Shown here: positions 9,947-21,812 of the stretch, piece by piece | How the letters are laid out: every line of letters begins with the position of its first letter | How positions within the stretch are numbered: position 1 is the first letter of the stretch | Source: Rosa chinensis | Lineage: Eukaryota > Streptophyta > Magnoliopsida > Rosales > Rosaceae | Assembly (NCBI RefSeq): GCF_002994745.2 | Contig: NC_037092.1 | Span: 21,229,001 to 21,293,000 of the forward strand | Direction of reading: 5' to 3' | DNA: 64,000 bases | Position numbers and translations under genes: made by a program | Notes under the pieces: model-generated | The model's database searches: none | Seen by the model: the letters and a program-made list of their open reading frames with translations, nothing else | What the model was told of the DNA's origin: nothing

Positions 9947-11055
9947 CAAGGTGAGGAAAAAGCTCTTTTCTGATGGGCAGGGGAGATTATTATTCATCAA
10001 GGCACTGCCTTTGAAGTCATCATAGAGGAAATTTATTTTCTTAATCTTCCCCTGTTATCAGTATCATTAGTACAACTGAGAGTGGTGTCTCAGCATGTGT
10101 TGCGGTTGGGTATTCAAATAGTTGAGAAGCTACAAATACTTGATTGTTTAGCTGCCCACACACTTGGATTATTTCCTTTTGGACTAAAAAATCTGTTCGA
10201 GTGGGATTTCAACTCCAAGATCAACCCAAGCAATAATGACTCCACAGGAAGCTTCAATGATTCCTTCCTAATTCTAAATGGCTTTGAAGCTCTCCATTTT
10301 CACCAAAATGCTAATAGATCTGCAAACACACACGTTTATGTTATACTTGGAGTCCCAATGGATAGAATCAATTTTATACAAATAGAAAGCATAGATGCTT
10401 CAAGATTAAAGAAAGCTATACATTAGTTGCCACATAATAGACAGCAAAGATGTATTCCCAAAAAAAAAAAAAAAATTAATAATAATAACATAATCTTTTT
10501 CTCCCTATTCTTCTCTATGCAAAAATAAGATACCAAATATAAGCTGATTTGTTATACCACACCTTCATTCTTAACAACTCATGTTCTTGGACAGCAAAGG
10601 AAGATTTCCACCAGGGTATAACCCCCTTCACATGCTGGAACTGTTCTCAAGTTCGATTAACTCTATGCAACACTGTGACGATAGCAGACTGGATTGCAGG
10701 GAAACTAACAACCAATATGCTTCGTCACATTTCAATTAAAGAACCAATCACCAACAGATTCTGCAATTGTCTATCGAGAATGGCTAAGCTAGCTATTGGT
10801 TAGATGGCAAATTTAGTTCAAATGACAGGAAAAAAAATGCAAAAAATGGATTTTCAACAGCATATTGCTACTGTTATGTATTCACTCTTAGAAGACATCA
10901 ACTCATGAACAAAGAACATTGCAATATAAGCCATTAACGATTGACAAAAAGTTAAAAAAAATGGGCGACAACTAAAATAAGACACAGGTAGAAGTTGCAA
11001 GAATACAAAACATAGACAATAAATTGAAAAACCAAAGTGGTGTAGTAGATAGTAC
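9947..11055. other. Intergenic sequence with no supported gene
   Basis: An open frame at 10,082-10,426 on the plus strand matches no family I know and has no splice or codon pattern that convinces. A short A run (10,460-10,475) and AT-rich stretches follow. It may be debris of another element or intron-like flank of the ARF fragment. Confidence 0.4.
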
Positions 11056-11166
11056 CAATTGTGCAAGTTTGAGCTTGTAGAGGATGGTGGTTTTACCAGC
11101 AGCATCACCCACCGTTAGTGTTCTCATTTCTTTCCTTGCAAACAGCATCTTCACCATCCTAGACAT
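11056..11166 (-). pseudogene. ARF-type small GTPase, N-terminal exon fragment
   Basis: Reads [20 protein letters not shown], then [11 protein letters not shown]. This matches ARF1 ([29 protein letters not shown]), the GTPase of Golgi vesicle coat assembly. One residue (Leu of VGLDAAGKT) is missing, which shortens the GxxxxGKT nucleotide loop by one position. A GT follows at 11,055, as at an exon end. No downstream ARF exons (DVGGQ, NKQD) were found. A broken or captured copy. Confidence 0.65.
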
Positions 11167-11763
11167 TGCAATCCCTATTTTTCCAACTGCTTCAATCACA
11201 GAAAATAGCACAATATGAGAGACCAGAAAAATATGTACCTGCACTAAACTGACTAAAGAAAGCAACAAATAGAGTTGCTTGAAATAGTGACAGTCATATC
11301 TACCTCCATATCCTTAACTCAGTATACAATTATAGACCTAAAAATTCAGTATCTTTGCAATCCTTACTAACAAATTTCCAATCTTTCAAATTCAACTAAG
11401 CAAGAAACCCAATCACATAACTGAAAACATACAAAATAAATAAATAAAATATAAAATAAAAAACTGAGGAGTAATTAACTCACAGAGTCCGCTCTACAAT
11501 CAGGCAGTTTAATTTGAGTGCTGCAAAGGTCAGGTACTGAGTCACGGTAGGTGAAAGAATGAAGATGTAAAAGAAACAAAATCCTCCAAAACCATATTCA
11601 ACCAAGACTAAAAAAAACAAAAAACAAAAAAGCAGAACAAAAGCTAGCTAAAGATTGGATTCAAATATTCATTCATTTCAATCTCAATTAAGTTTTAGCA
11701 AGTCAACTATGGAAAGTTCAAATTTGGGAAATCGATTAGAACTATAGGAGTCAAAACCGTAAT
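11167..11763. other. AT-rich flank up to the second Copia element
   Basis: No ORF. A pyrimidine-rich stretch on the minus strand (11,480-11,590) could be a leader of the ARF-like fragment, but this is weak. The last five bases, GTAAT (11,759-11,763), are the left target-site duplication of the next element. Confidence 0.4.
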
Positions 11764-12051
11764 TGTTGGACTGTTAGGATTTAATAGTCTGGTAGGGTTT
11801 ATTGTTTCTTGTTGTTTAAGTTTGCAGTTAATTTCTTGTTAATAAGCCCTATTTATCAGGGACTTATAGATAGGGTTTTAGACTGTTTCTTCCAATTTAG
11901 TTACCACATCCTAGGCCTTATAAGACGTGGTTTGTTATTGCTTTGATTCCATCTTCTTGTAAGGCTATATAGTCGGCAGCTTGCTTTGAATTCAATATGA
12001 TATTCTCTCAGAATATTGGAGTATTGCAACTCTATCATTGTGTGTTCAACA
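11764..12051 (+). repeat. 5' LTR, 288 bp
   Basis: Begins TGTTGGACTGTTAGG and ends GTGTGTTCAACA. Contains AAGGCTATATAG (about 11,960), a likely promoter TATA region. Followed after one base by the initiator-Met tRNA primer site TTGGTATCAGAGCC. Confidence 0.9.
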
Positions 12052-12185
12052 ATTGGTATCAGAGCCTCATCACAGGGGCCTGATTGTGAGTGTGTGAGAG
12101 AAACAGTGAATGTGTGTAAGAGAAACAGTGAGTGTGTGTGTGGAAAGAAACTGTAGTTTCTTTCGAAGTAAGGGAGTCAAGAAGA

Positions 12186-13238
12186 ATGGCAGAGAGTAGT
12201 TTCGTGCAGCCTGCAATCCCCAAATTTGATGGTCACTATGACCACTGGGCGATGTTGATGGAGAACTTCCTCCGATCTAAAGAATATTGGGCTCTTGTGG
12301 AGAATGGGATATCAGTGGTGGCAGATGGAGCAGAGTCTACAGAAGCACAGCGCAAAGTGATCGAGGAGCAAAAACTGAAAGACTTAAAGGTTAAAAACTA
12401 CCTTTTTGAAGCAATTGATCACAGTATCATGGAGACTATCCTTAATAGGGAGACTGCAAAGGCTATTTGGGATTCGATGAAGCTTAAATATCAAGTGTCA
12501 ACCAAGGTGACGCGTGCACAGCTGCAGGCCCTTCGAAGGGACTTCGAAACACTCCACATGAAGGAAGGAGAAAGTGTTGATGGCTATAGCCAACAAAATG
12601 AAGGCTCATGGTGAGAGGATGAGTCAGACTATTATCAATGAGAAAATTTTGAGGTCTATGACTTCAAAATTTGATTATTTGGTTTGTTCCATCGAAGAAT
12701 CCAATGACACGGATACGTTGACCATTGATGAATTGCAGAGCAGCTTGCTTGTTCACGAGCAAAGGATGAATGGTCATGTAGAGGAAGAACAAGCTCTAAA
12801 GGTTACAAGTGAAGAGAGAGCAAGAAGAGGAAGGGGATGTGGAATGGTTAGAGGCAGAGGAAGAGGAAGGGGAAGACAGCCCTTCAACAAAGCTATTATT
12901 GAGTGTTTCAATGTCGCAAGTTAGGGCACTATCAATATGAATGCCCTAATTGGGATAAAGCGGCCAACTACGCTGCATTGGAGGAAGAAGAAGAGTTATT
13001 GTTGATGTCCTATGTGGAGCTGCATCAAGCTAAGAGGGAAGAGGTGTGGTTTCTTGATTCAGGCTGTAGCAATCATATGAGTGGGAATAAGGAGTGGTTC
13101 TCGGATTTGGATGAAGGTTTCAGGCAGACCGTGAAACTCGGCAATAATTCAAGAATGGCAGTTGTGGGAAGAGGCAATGTACGTCTGCAAGTAAATGGCT
13201 ACACTCAGGTGATTTCCGAAGTCTACTACATTCCTTAA
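12186..13238 (+). pseudogene. Copia gag and protease, frameshifted
   Basis: Begins MAESSFVQPAIPKFDGHYDH, then WAMLMENFLRSKEYW, a Copia gag N-terminus. A frame change near 12,580-12,600, at the end of the KEGESVDGY block, and another near 12,905 break it. After the second lies the CCHC knuckle (CRKLGHYQYEC with the first Cys across the shift). The aspartic protease motif is WFLDSGCSNHMSG (about 13,050). A TAA at 13,236-13,238 ends this part. An Arg/Gly-rich tract (about 12,820-12,890) lies before the knuckle. Not functional. Confidence 0.85.
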
Positions 13239-13253
13239 CTTAAGAATAATCTA

Positions 13254-16147
13254 TTGAGTGTAGGGCAGCTTCAAGAGAAGGGTTTAGCCATTTTAATTCA
13301 ACATGGAAAGTGTCGAGTTTATCAACCTAGAAAGGGATTAATCATGCAGACAGATATGAGTGCAAATAGGATGTTCATCCTATTAGCTGCAATAGCACTG
13401 AAAGCTCCTACATGTTTTCAGACTGTTTCAGAGGATGAATCCCACCTTTGGCACCATCGTTTTGGTCACTTGAACGACAAGGGACTGAGGACACTTTCGT
13501 ATAAAAAGATGGTCAATGGACTGCCCTCTCTCAAGACTCCAACAAAGCTTTGTACAGATTGCTTAACCAGCAAGCAACACAGAGACTCCATGCCAAAGAA
13601 AAGCTTATGGAGAGCATCACACAAGCTACAGCTCGTGCACCCAGATATATGCGGACCAATCAAGCCTGCATCAAACAGCAACAAGAGGTACTTGTTAAGT
13701 TTTATCGATGATTTCAGTCGTAAAACTTGGATTTACTTCTTGCATGAAAAATCAGAGGCCTTTGCTATGTTTAGAAATTTTAAAGCTTGTGTTGAGAAAG
13801 AAGTTTGTGCATATATTACATGTTTGAGGACTGACATGGGTGGTGAGTTCACCTCAAATGAGTTTGGGGAGTTTTGTAAGACTCAAGGTATAAGCAGACA
13901 ACTAAATGCAGCCTATACCCCTCAGCAAAACGGAGTTGCTGAGAGGAAGAATAGGACGGTGATGAATATGGTGCGCTCTATGCTTTCAAATAAGCAAGTT
14001 CCTCAGATGTTTTGGCCCGAGGCTGTAAAGTGGAGCTTGCACATCCTCAACAGGTGCCCTACTGTAGCTGTGCAAAATAGAACTCCAGAGGAGTCGTGGA
14101 GTGGTGTGAAACCTACAGTCGAATACTTTCGAGTTTTTGGGTGTGTAGCACACGCTCATGTTCCAGATCAGAAGATAAGCAAGTTGGATGATAAGAGCAA
14201 GAAGTGTGTTCTGTGGGGAGTAAGCGATGAATCGAAGGCTTATAGGTTGTATGATCTGGTGTCCAAGAAGATCATTGTTAGCAAAGATGTGGTTTTTGAG
14301 GAGAATGAGGGCTGGAATTGGGGCATAAGCAAAGAAGAGATTAGTCTGGATATTTTAGAGTGGGGAGATAATGAAGATAGAGAGAATGAAAGTGAAAGTG
14401 AAAACGAAGAGGAAGCTGAAGGTAACGAAGAAGGAAATGGTGCTGACACAAGTAGTTCAAATGTCAACAATTCAAGTGGGACTGATTCATCTTCTAGTGA
14501 ACCACATGAGGATGACCTATTAGCTCCAGTTGAAGGGAGAGCAAGAAAAGTTCCATTTTGGATGGCAGACAATGAGAGCGGTGAAGGTTTGTCAGATGAA
14601 GAAGGATTGAATGCTATGATGATGCTTACTGGTGATGCTGATCTGATCACATACAAAGAAGCTGTTGAGAGCAAAAAGTGGAGGGATGCAATGAATGCAG
14701 AACTTGAGTCAATTGAAAGGAATAAAACTTGGGAGTTGATTGTTCTTCCAGATGGGATGAAGGCTATTGGAGTTAAGTGGGTTTTTAAAACAAAACTTAA
14801 CGAAAATGGAAAGTTAGACAAGTGCAAAGCAAGGCTCGTGGCAAAGGGGTATGCACAGCAGTATGGGGTTGATTACACCGAAGTTTTTGCTCCGGTTGCA
14901 AGGCTTGACACCATTCGATTGATATTTTTCAGTTGAATGTAAAGAGCGCTTTCCTTCATGGTGAGCTTAATGAAGAAGTCTACGTGTAACAGCCTCGAGG
15001 ATACGAGAAGAAGGGTGAAGAGGAGAAAGTGTACGAATTGAAAAAGGCATTATATGGGCTCAAACAGGCTCTGCGACCGTGGTATAGCAAGATTGAGGAT
15101 TATTTTGCTAGAGAAGGCTTCGAAAGGTGTTTCTGTGAACACACCTTGTTCACAAAGTCGAAGGAGGGAGGTAAACTTTTAATTGTCAATCTTTACGTTG
15201 ATGACTTAATTTATACTGGCAATGATAGGAGTATGTGTGATGAATTTAAGAAGTCAATAGTGTTGGAATTTGATATGTCTGACTTGGGGAGGATGAGGTA
15301 CTTTCTCGGTGTCGAAGTGTTACAAAGTCCAGATGGAATTTATGTTTTTCAGAGGAAATATGCTCTTGATGTCATGGAGAGATTTGGTATGAACAAGAGT
15401 AATTCTGTAAAGAACCCAATAGTTCCAGGTACAAAGCTGTCGAAGGATGTGAGAGGAACTAAAGTTGATGCAACCTTGTTTAAGCAGGTGGTTGGCAGCC
15501 TAATGTATCTTACCGCAACCAGACCGGACTTAATGTATGAGGTGAGTCTCATTAGCAGATTCATGTCATGTCCAACTGAGCTTTATTGGGGTGCAGCTAA
15601 GAGGATACTAAGGTATGTAAAAGGTACAACTAATTTGGGAATCTTTTACAAGAGAGGAGGTTGTAAGGATCTTGTTGCTTATACTGATAGTGACTTTGCT
15701 GGAGACATGGATGATTGGAAAAGCACCTCAGGATATGCCTTTTTACTTGGTTCTGGAGAAGTTTCATGGTCATTCAAGAAACAGCCGGTGGTGACTTTGT
15801 CTACCACTGAGGCTGAGTACATTGCTGCTGCCTCTTGTGCTTGTCAGTGTGTGGTTGAGAAGAACACTAGAGAAGCTTGGACGTGAACAAGATAAGAGTA
15901 CCACGGTGTTCTGTGATAACAGCTCTACTATAAAGCTCTCCAAGAACCCTGTTTTGCACGAACGAAGCAAGATATTGATATTCGTTTTCACTTCCTCCGT
16001 GATTTAGCAAGAGATGGAGTTGTGGAATTGAGTCATTGCAATAGTCAGGAGCAAGTAGCTGATATATTGACGAAGCCCCTCAAGTTAGAGTTGTTCTTGA
16101 AGCTTCGGAGCTTGCTTGGAATGATTGAAGTTCCAAAGGTAAACTGA
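13254..16147 (+). pseudogene. Copia integrase, reverse transcriptase and RNase H, broken
   Basis: Integrase zinc finger (HLWHHRFGHL..CTDCLTSKQH, about 13,445-13,580), then the catalytic core (LRTDMGGEFTS; TPQQNGVAERKNR), and an acidic Ser/Glu linker (about 14,340-14,560). RT starts at WVFKTKLNENG (about 14,780). Near 14,930 a deletion and stop interrupt it, and another stop sits at about 14,987. RT resumes at 15,029 with [12 protein letters not shown], and the catalytic YVDDL is at 15,194-15,208. RNase H has YTDSDFAGD and STTEAEYIAA. A further frameshift lies near 15,850, and the tail ends before the purine tract. Integrase precedes RT, as in Copia. Confidence 0.85.
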
Positions 16148-16178
16148 ATGCTTTCTGCATACAGTTTAAGGGAGGGAA

Positions 16179-16463
16179 TGTTGGACTGTTAGGATTTAAT
16201 AGTCTGGTAGGGTTTATTGTTTCTTGTTGTTTAAGTTTGCAGTTAATTTCTTGGTAATAAGCCCTATTTTTTAGGGACTTACAGATAGGGTTTTAGACTG
16301 TTTCTTCCAATTTAGTTACCACGTCCTAGGCAGTATAAGACGTGGTTTTTTATTGCTTTGATTCCATCTTCTTGTAAGGCTATATAGCCGGCAGCTTGCT
16401 TTGAATTCAATATGATATTCTCTCAGAATATTGGAGTATTGCAACTCTGTCATTGTGTGTTCA
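16179..16463 (+). repeat. 3' LTR, interrupted at its last bases
   Basis: Same start (TGTTGGACTGTT) and length as the 5' LTR. It stops at ...TGTGTTCA (16,463), where the CACTA element begins. The final ACA of the LTR is at 22,026-22,028. TCA is duplicated (16,461-16,463 and 22,023-22,025). Confidence 0.9.
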
Positions 16464-19311
16464 CACTACTACAGAAAATGAATCACACGACACCTCTCAG
16501 ACGACGGCACACTGTTTTCCGTGGTGTGAATCATTTCTCATTATTGAGACGACGGTTGTAAAATTTCCGTCTTCTAATATGAATTCAACCAACGGGTGTT
16601 TTTCATGTTGAAATTATGTATTGCTTCATAAGACGTTTATAAATAGAAGCATGGTGTGACTGTGAAAAACTTTGAGCGCCAATCTTCCCACCATTTAGTG
16701 GTGCCAGTTTTCACCCCGAACCCTAAGCTTTAGCTTCATCGGATATCAAGAAAGTTAGAACATATATTGGTTGGTACAACGGATAAGTCTAAAACTGTGG
16801 TATGAATGAAGTCAATTAGCAAGAGAGAAATTAGAAATATGTCCCCCCAAAGCGCAAACCCAAAATTCAAAATTTGAACATTTGGACAACATGATTGTAT
16901 GAGGGCTTGTCCATTAACTAATGAGCCCGTGCCTATGCCCGTGTCCATGCCCTAAACGAGGGGTTGCCCTCTACACGGGCAAAAAAATTAAAACTCTCTT
17001 CGACATAGCTAGCCCGTCTCTCTATCTTCGACAACTCTTCCTTGGCCTTTCTCTCGACAACTTGTAATATTCAACAAAACCATTCCTCTACAAACCGCGA
17101 CCCCGACCATGACTATCACTCTTCGACAAACCCCGACCCCGACCGCAACCATCACTCTTCGACAATGCTAAGATTAGAACCAACTCTGTTTCAAGGGTTC
17201 TTCAAATCGCTTCCCTTCCCGTCCCATCGCTTCAGCGTTATTCCCTTCCCATTACTGTAGGGTTCTTCAGATCTATTGGCGGTGGTGATTGTCGCTTTAT
17301 TTGGTTGCTTGTGGCTTCGATTGGCTTCGGCGGTGGTGTTGGCTTCGATTCGGCAGTGGTTGTAGCTTTGGAGGCGGTGGTTGGTCTCGTGAGAGGTTGA
17401 AATTGAGTTCTGGCGACTGTAGATCTGAATCGAACTCTCAAATCAATTTTGTTCTGAGGCAGCATAGGTAGATTTGTCTGGGTTTTGAGATTGGAAATCT
17501 AAATTTCTTTGATTTCCCTAGAATTTTATCTCTGCTACCATTTCTGTACAGCCTTCTCCATTGGCTAATCATACCAACCCACACAATGACTTTAGGTACC
17601 TTTCCTTCAACAATGACGAGGCCAGATCCCCATTCATTCGTTGCTGAATTCGAAATCCCCAATTTTCAACCTCAACCCCCAAACCATGGTCTTATTCAAG
17701 AAAGCTCAGGTATTTGTCTTTATCTCTCTATTGTCATTTTCCGCTCCAATTTGGGAATTGAGATTACAAATTAGGGTTTTGAAGAGGTAAACATTGGTAC
17801 TTTGATGATGGCGTGGTGGTTAATTGTGTATGGGAGTTGAGTTTGAATTAGATGGAATTGTGTTGATATGTAAGGGTCTATGGATACAAGCTTGGAACTT
17901 TGCTGTTATGGCTGGTGTCAATGCTAGGATATCTTATGTCATGATTAAATCCTTCATAGCTGTATTCGAGATAAAGTTATAACTTTTAGTATTGCCTTGA
18001 AATTGAAGTAGAGGTACTGCTAGGCAGAACTGGTAAATCATTTAGCTAAAAAGTCATCTCATTTTCTTTCCACAGGTATCCCATCACAGGTCATGCACTA
18101 AACTTGGAGTTATGACAGCTTCTCAGCGCAATATAAGGTAACATGGAGCTCAGCAACTGTACAAATCTGCTAGTGCAAGTTAACTACCATGCATATTGAA
18201 CCTTTTCAATCCTTTTGTTGCTCAAATTCTTAGTATTAGTTGCCAGTAGTGTTTATGGAATAATAGTCTTGATTTTCTTAATCATCTGCAAGTTTATATC
18301 TAGTTTTGGATTAACATGTGCGCATTTTGTTATCTGTTTTAGTGTTTTCTGTTGGGATTGTTTGTGTTTTTAAATTTGTGATTGTTTTGTTCGTATTCTA
18401 TGTATTGAGGGAATCCATGATCATTGGAATAATGGGTTTTGGTTTATTTTTTGTGAAATTTAATTCAAGGTGAATCGGGTGACCATCTACGAGTTTTCTG
18501 TTAGGTGAATGTGATTGTATGGTTTACTTTTATGGAATGTAATTTGATTGTGGCATATGGGGTGTTGATTCCTTTCTATATTTAGAAAGAAATGTGTATA
18601 AGAGTGTAGCTTGTTAGAGTTTAAAGCAGATTCATGGGAAACAGGGTGAGCTGTATGAATAGCTAGTTTTGTCATATGTGATCAAATGCAATTTGGTATA
18701 ATTTTATGGTCGATATAGGCAGTTGAAGCGATTCAATCACAGTTTTTGAATAATAGGTAGTACAATCTATACAGCATTTAAGTCTGAGCCAGTATAACAT
18801 ATTTGAATCTGAACTCTAAGCAGTGGTTTGCCCTGTAATATCTTGTCTTTCTAACAGAAGGAATGTTTATCAGACAACATTATTCTTATATGAACTTAGT
18901 ACATGTTTGGTTGGCTTCTTCTAATTGTTACATCCCCTTACACGTTGCTATTTTCTCAAAATCAGTATTATATGCAGAATGAAGCTTGTAATGTATTTAA
19001 TCACCATTCTTTAGCTAATAGTTCTGTTTCATACGGTGAAGGAAGTCTTGGCAACATCAAATACTTTGTTACTTCTGGTCTTAATTGGTTTTGTACTTGA
19101 ACTCTAGCTCTACAAGTTATGGGACTCTTAAGGCTTTTGTTTTTCAGGCCCAATATGTTGATTGGGGGATATAGGCATAATTGGGACCTGGTAAATACTT
19201 GGACTATATGCAAGATAAATAGCTCATGTATGTTTCTCTCTGTTGTTTGTTTTTTTTTTTCATTTGTACAACTTTGATATTAAGATTGTTTAACTGTTAA
19301 TATGTTTCCAG

Positions 19312-19390
19312 GTGTGGGATGCAACTGCAGCTGATCCTAAATTGCTGGTCTTTTTGAAATCGTACAGGAATTTCTTACACACTAAATCTG
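19312..19390 (+). pseudogene. SF3B2-like (SAP145) exon fragment, copy 1
   Basis: A 79-bp exon with tttccag before and gtaatt after. It reads VWDATAADPKLLVFLKSYRN, then FLHTKS. Plant splicing factor 3B subunit 2 has VWDATAADPKLLVFLKSYRN followed by VPVPRHW, so the last few codons differ. SF3B2 is part of the U2 snRNP that binds the branch site. Only this short exon is present. Confidence 0.65.
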
Positions 19391-19745
19391 GTAATTAGAT
19401 CTACCTAGCTTTTCTAATGTTAATCATGAGAGATCACCATTGAAGAAAAACTGAAGATGTTAAGAAAAAGGCTGTTGGTTTTTACCTGTTTGATTGGTTT
19501 CTTGAGCTACAAAGAAGAAGATAATCTGCAAAAATAGATTTTGCTTCCTCAACTAGACCTCTTCCAATACTAGAGCAGAAAATTACTTTTGCCTCCAGGT
19601 TTACCTGAAAATCAATACAGAATAACTGAGTATATTAATGCTAGGAAGTTAGTGATACCGAGCATTTTACAGTTTCAAAAGAACTCTACAATGTCCAGAT
19701 TCTAGGAAATAAATTGATGGTTTGATATGATTTTTGTTGTCTCAG

Positions 19746-19980
19746 ACACAGAGAAGTTCTATATTGAAGTCCAGGAAATTATACTTGCTAGGTACAATAA
19801 AACTTTTGATTGGGCTTTGAAAGCAAAAATGATGCTGGGAAAGAAAGCAATAGAAGCTGCTCGGGTCTTTGTTGAAGACACTGGACTTAGTGACTCTCTT
19901 ACTGGCTACTGCTGAGGACTTTCTGGTTGAAAGAGAGGCAATGTTGCAGAAATTGTTTCCAACAAACGAGCTGATGCCAG
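19746..19980 (+). pseudogene. Glycerol-3-phosphatase (HAD family) exon fragment, frameshifted
   Basis: Bounded by gtctcag and gtacc. It reads DTEKFYIEVQEIILARYNKT, then FDWALKAKMMLGKKAIEAAR, matching the cap region of plant GPP/GS1-like HAD phosphatases that hydrolyse glycerol-3-phosphate. About 7 extra bases after SLT (near 19,905) shift the frame and make stops. After the shift the expected EDFLVEREAMLQKLFPTNEL can still be read in another frame. The catalytic DxD motif would be in the missing exon before it. A captured fragment. Confidence 0.7.
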
Positions 19981-20236
19981 GTACCATTAGTATATGCAAA
20001 TAGAGATATTAGCACACTTATGCCCTTTTAATTGTGTACTATTATAATGAACCTTTGGTTATGTATCTCCTTTGAAATAATGATATTCGGCAGTTTTGGA
20101 TGGGACTTGATTAATTGAATCGCTCTTTTTGGCCTTTGTGAATGGGAATATAATCAATTGACAGGTTGTAATTGTATGCTCAAATTAATTATGCTCTGTT
20201 ATGGAATTATATATGCTCTGTTTTGGTAAATGTGAT

Positions 20237-20239
<3 letters not shown>

Positions 20240-20293
<54 letters not shown>
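20240..20293. repeat. (AT)n microsatellite
   Basis: Uninterrupted AT/TA alternation of about 54 bp inside the CACTA element, between the phosphatase fragment and the second SF3B2-like copy. Confidence 0.95.
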
Positions 20294-20295
<2 letters not shown>

Positions 20296-20428
20296 AGAAG
20301 AAGAATTTGAGGAATAGCCTTGTAAGAATTAAATTTGTAATTTTTTTTTATTTCTAAGAACTCATTATTTCATTGTTGTTGAACATTTTATCCATATTAA
20401 GATTGTTTAACTGTTAATATGTTTTCAG

Positions 20429-20507
20429 GTGTGGGATGCAACCGCAGCTGATCCTAAATTGCTGGTCTTTTTGAAATCGTACAGGAATTTCTTACACATT
20501 GAATCTG
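20429..20507 (+). pseudogene. SF3B2-like exon fragment, copy 2
   Basis: Nearly identical to 19,312-19,390. The flanks are shared too: the intronic TATTAAGATTGTTTAACTG before it and GTAATTAGATCTAC after it. About 130 bp was therefore duplicated directly. Two changes are visible in the exon, among them ACTAAATCTG to ATTGAATCTG at the end. The duplication arose within the element or was captured as such. Confidence 0.65.
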
Positions 20508-21207
20508 GTAATTAGATCTACGTAGCATAACGTAGTTCCTTTTTTCTATTACTTTGTTTGGCATACCCTTTTTGCGCATATGATAGTTGTGCACTCTGCA
20601 TGGTAATGTGACGTGCACTCTGCATGTAGAAATTACATGTGCACTGCATATATTAATTATTTATGGCAATGGTAGTTGTAATTAAGTTTTGATAATATAC
20701 ATATGCACTCTGCATATGATAGAGTAGATTCATGACTCTGTCCATGTATCCGTATATGGACTATTACAGATTCATAATTGTATGGACTTTTACTTTGTTC
20801 TTTTCCCTTTCTGGAAATCATCTTTTCAAGTGCAGAAGGCTAGCACTAGTTTATTCTGCTGTCTTTTGTATATTTGGATGCTAATATCTCTATATTACAG
20901 ATATTCAAATGTTGATTTCATATTGTTGTCCTGCGAAGGCTGGCACTAGTTTATTTTGCTGTCTTTTGGATTATCACAAAATTTTATGTAGATCAGTGCA
21001 TACCACAAACTGTTTCTTAATCTATAGATGCACAATTCTAGCAATCTACCTTGCTATGAGAACCTTGGTGGTAAAAGGAAAATGTGACAATTCAGTATCC
21101 TTTTGAGGCATGAAGTTTGACGTGGTGGTTTTGTTCTGCAGGGAGAAGTGGAAACCTATCTTTAAAAAGCACATTTCTGGCCAAGTTTGTCGTGGTGGTT
21201 TTGTTCT

Positions 21208-21315
21208 AAAAACAATGATCCAGGTTTGAAGGCTGCTTATAAACTGGACAATCATGTGGAAGATGGAGCAGTGACGAAAGCTTTTGAAGTGATAGAGAGA
21301 AATTTGTTTAGGTAG
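21208..21315 (+). other. Unrecognised coding-like tail
   Basis: Open frame NNDPGLKAAYKLDNHVEDGA, then VTKAFEVIERNLFR and a TAG at 21,313. The composition looks like real protein, and a cag at 21,139 could be an acceptor. I do not recognise the family. Given its neighbours, a third captured fragment is plausible. Confidence 0.25.
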
Positions 21316-21667
21316 AAGTTGTACTGAGGCTAGAAGTTGGTCTTTTTTGGGTTGGCCTTAATTGCAATTCGCCTTATTTTGTGATCCCTTATTTTGTGGA
21401 TACATCGGATCCATTTAGAATGCTATGGGATTATAACAGCTTTCTATTATGATTAAATTACCATTCTTTTGGTCATTTTTGCTTCCAGAATCTGAATTTT
21501 GCCATTACAACAATAGTAGGAAAATATGTCATCGGATGAGGTTTTTAGGGTACAATCAAACAAAATTTCTACAATTCAGACGACGGTTTGTATTGATATC
21601 ATGGTCTCAAATGTCATGGTACAACAGTTTGAGTTATATGTGTCGTGGGAAAGCACACATGCATTGA

Positions 21668-21812
21668 ATTTTTAAGTCATCACACCACATTTTCCTAAAA
21701 AGCGTGGTCTGAGTAGAAGTCACACCACGCTGGAATCCTAAAACCGTGGTATGAGTGGAAGTCACACCACGCTGGAATCCTAAAACAGTGGTATGAGTAG
21801 AAGTCACACCAC
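21668..21812. repeat. Tandem subterminal repeat of the CACTA element
   Basis: About three copies of a roughly 46-bp unit containing GTCACACCACGCTGGAATCC, then TAAAACNGTGGTATGAGT. Each unit has an inverted pair (CACACCACG / CGTGGT). They lie just inside the right terminus and are likely transposase-binding sites. Confidence 0.7.

Noticed and set aside
10082..10426. 114-codon open frame
   Set aside because: No recognisable family, no splice context, and it sits among transposon debris. Left as intergenic.
20172..20357. Small ORF with an Ile-Tyr repeat
   Set aside because: It is translation of the (AT)n microsatellite.
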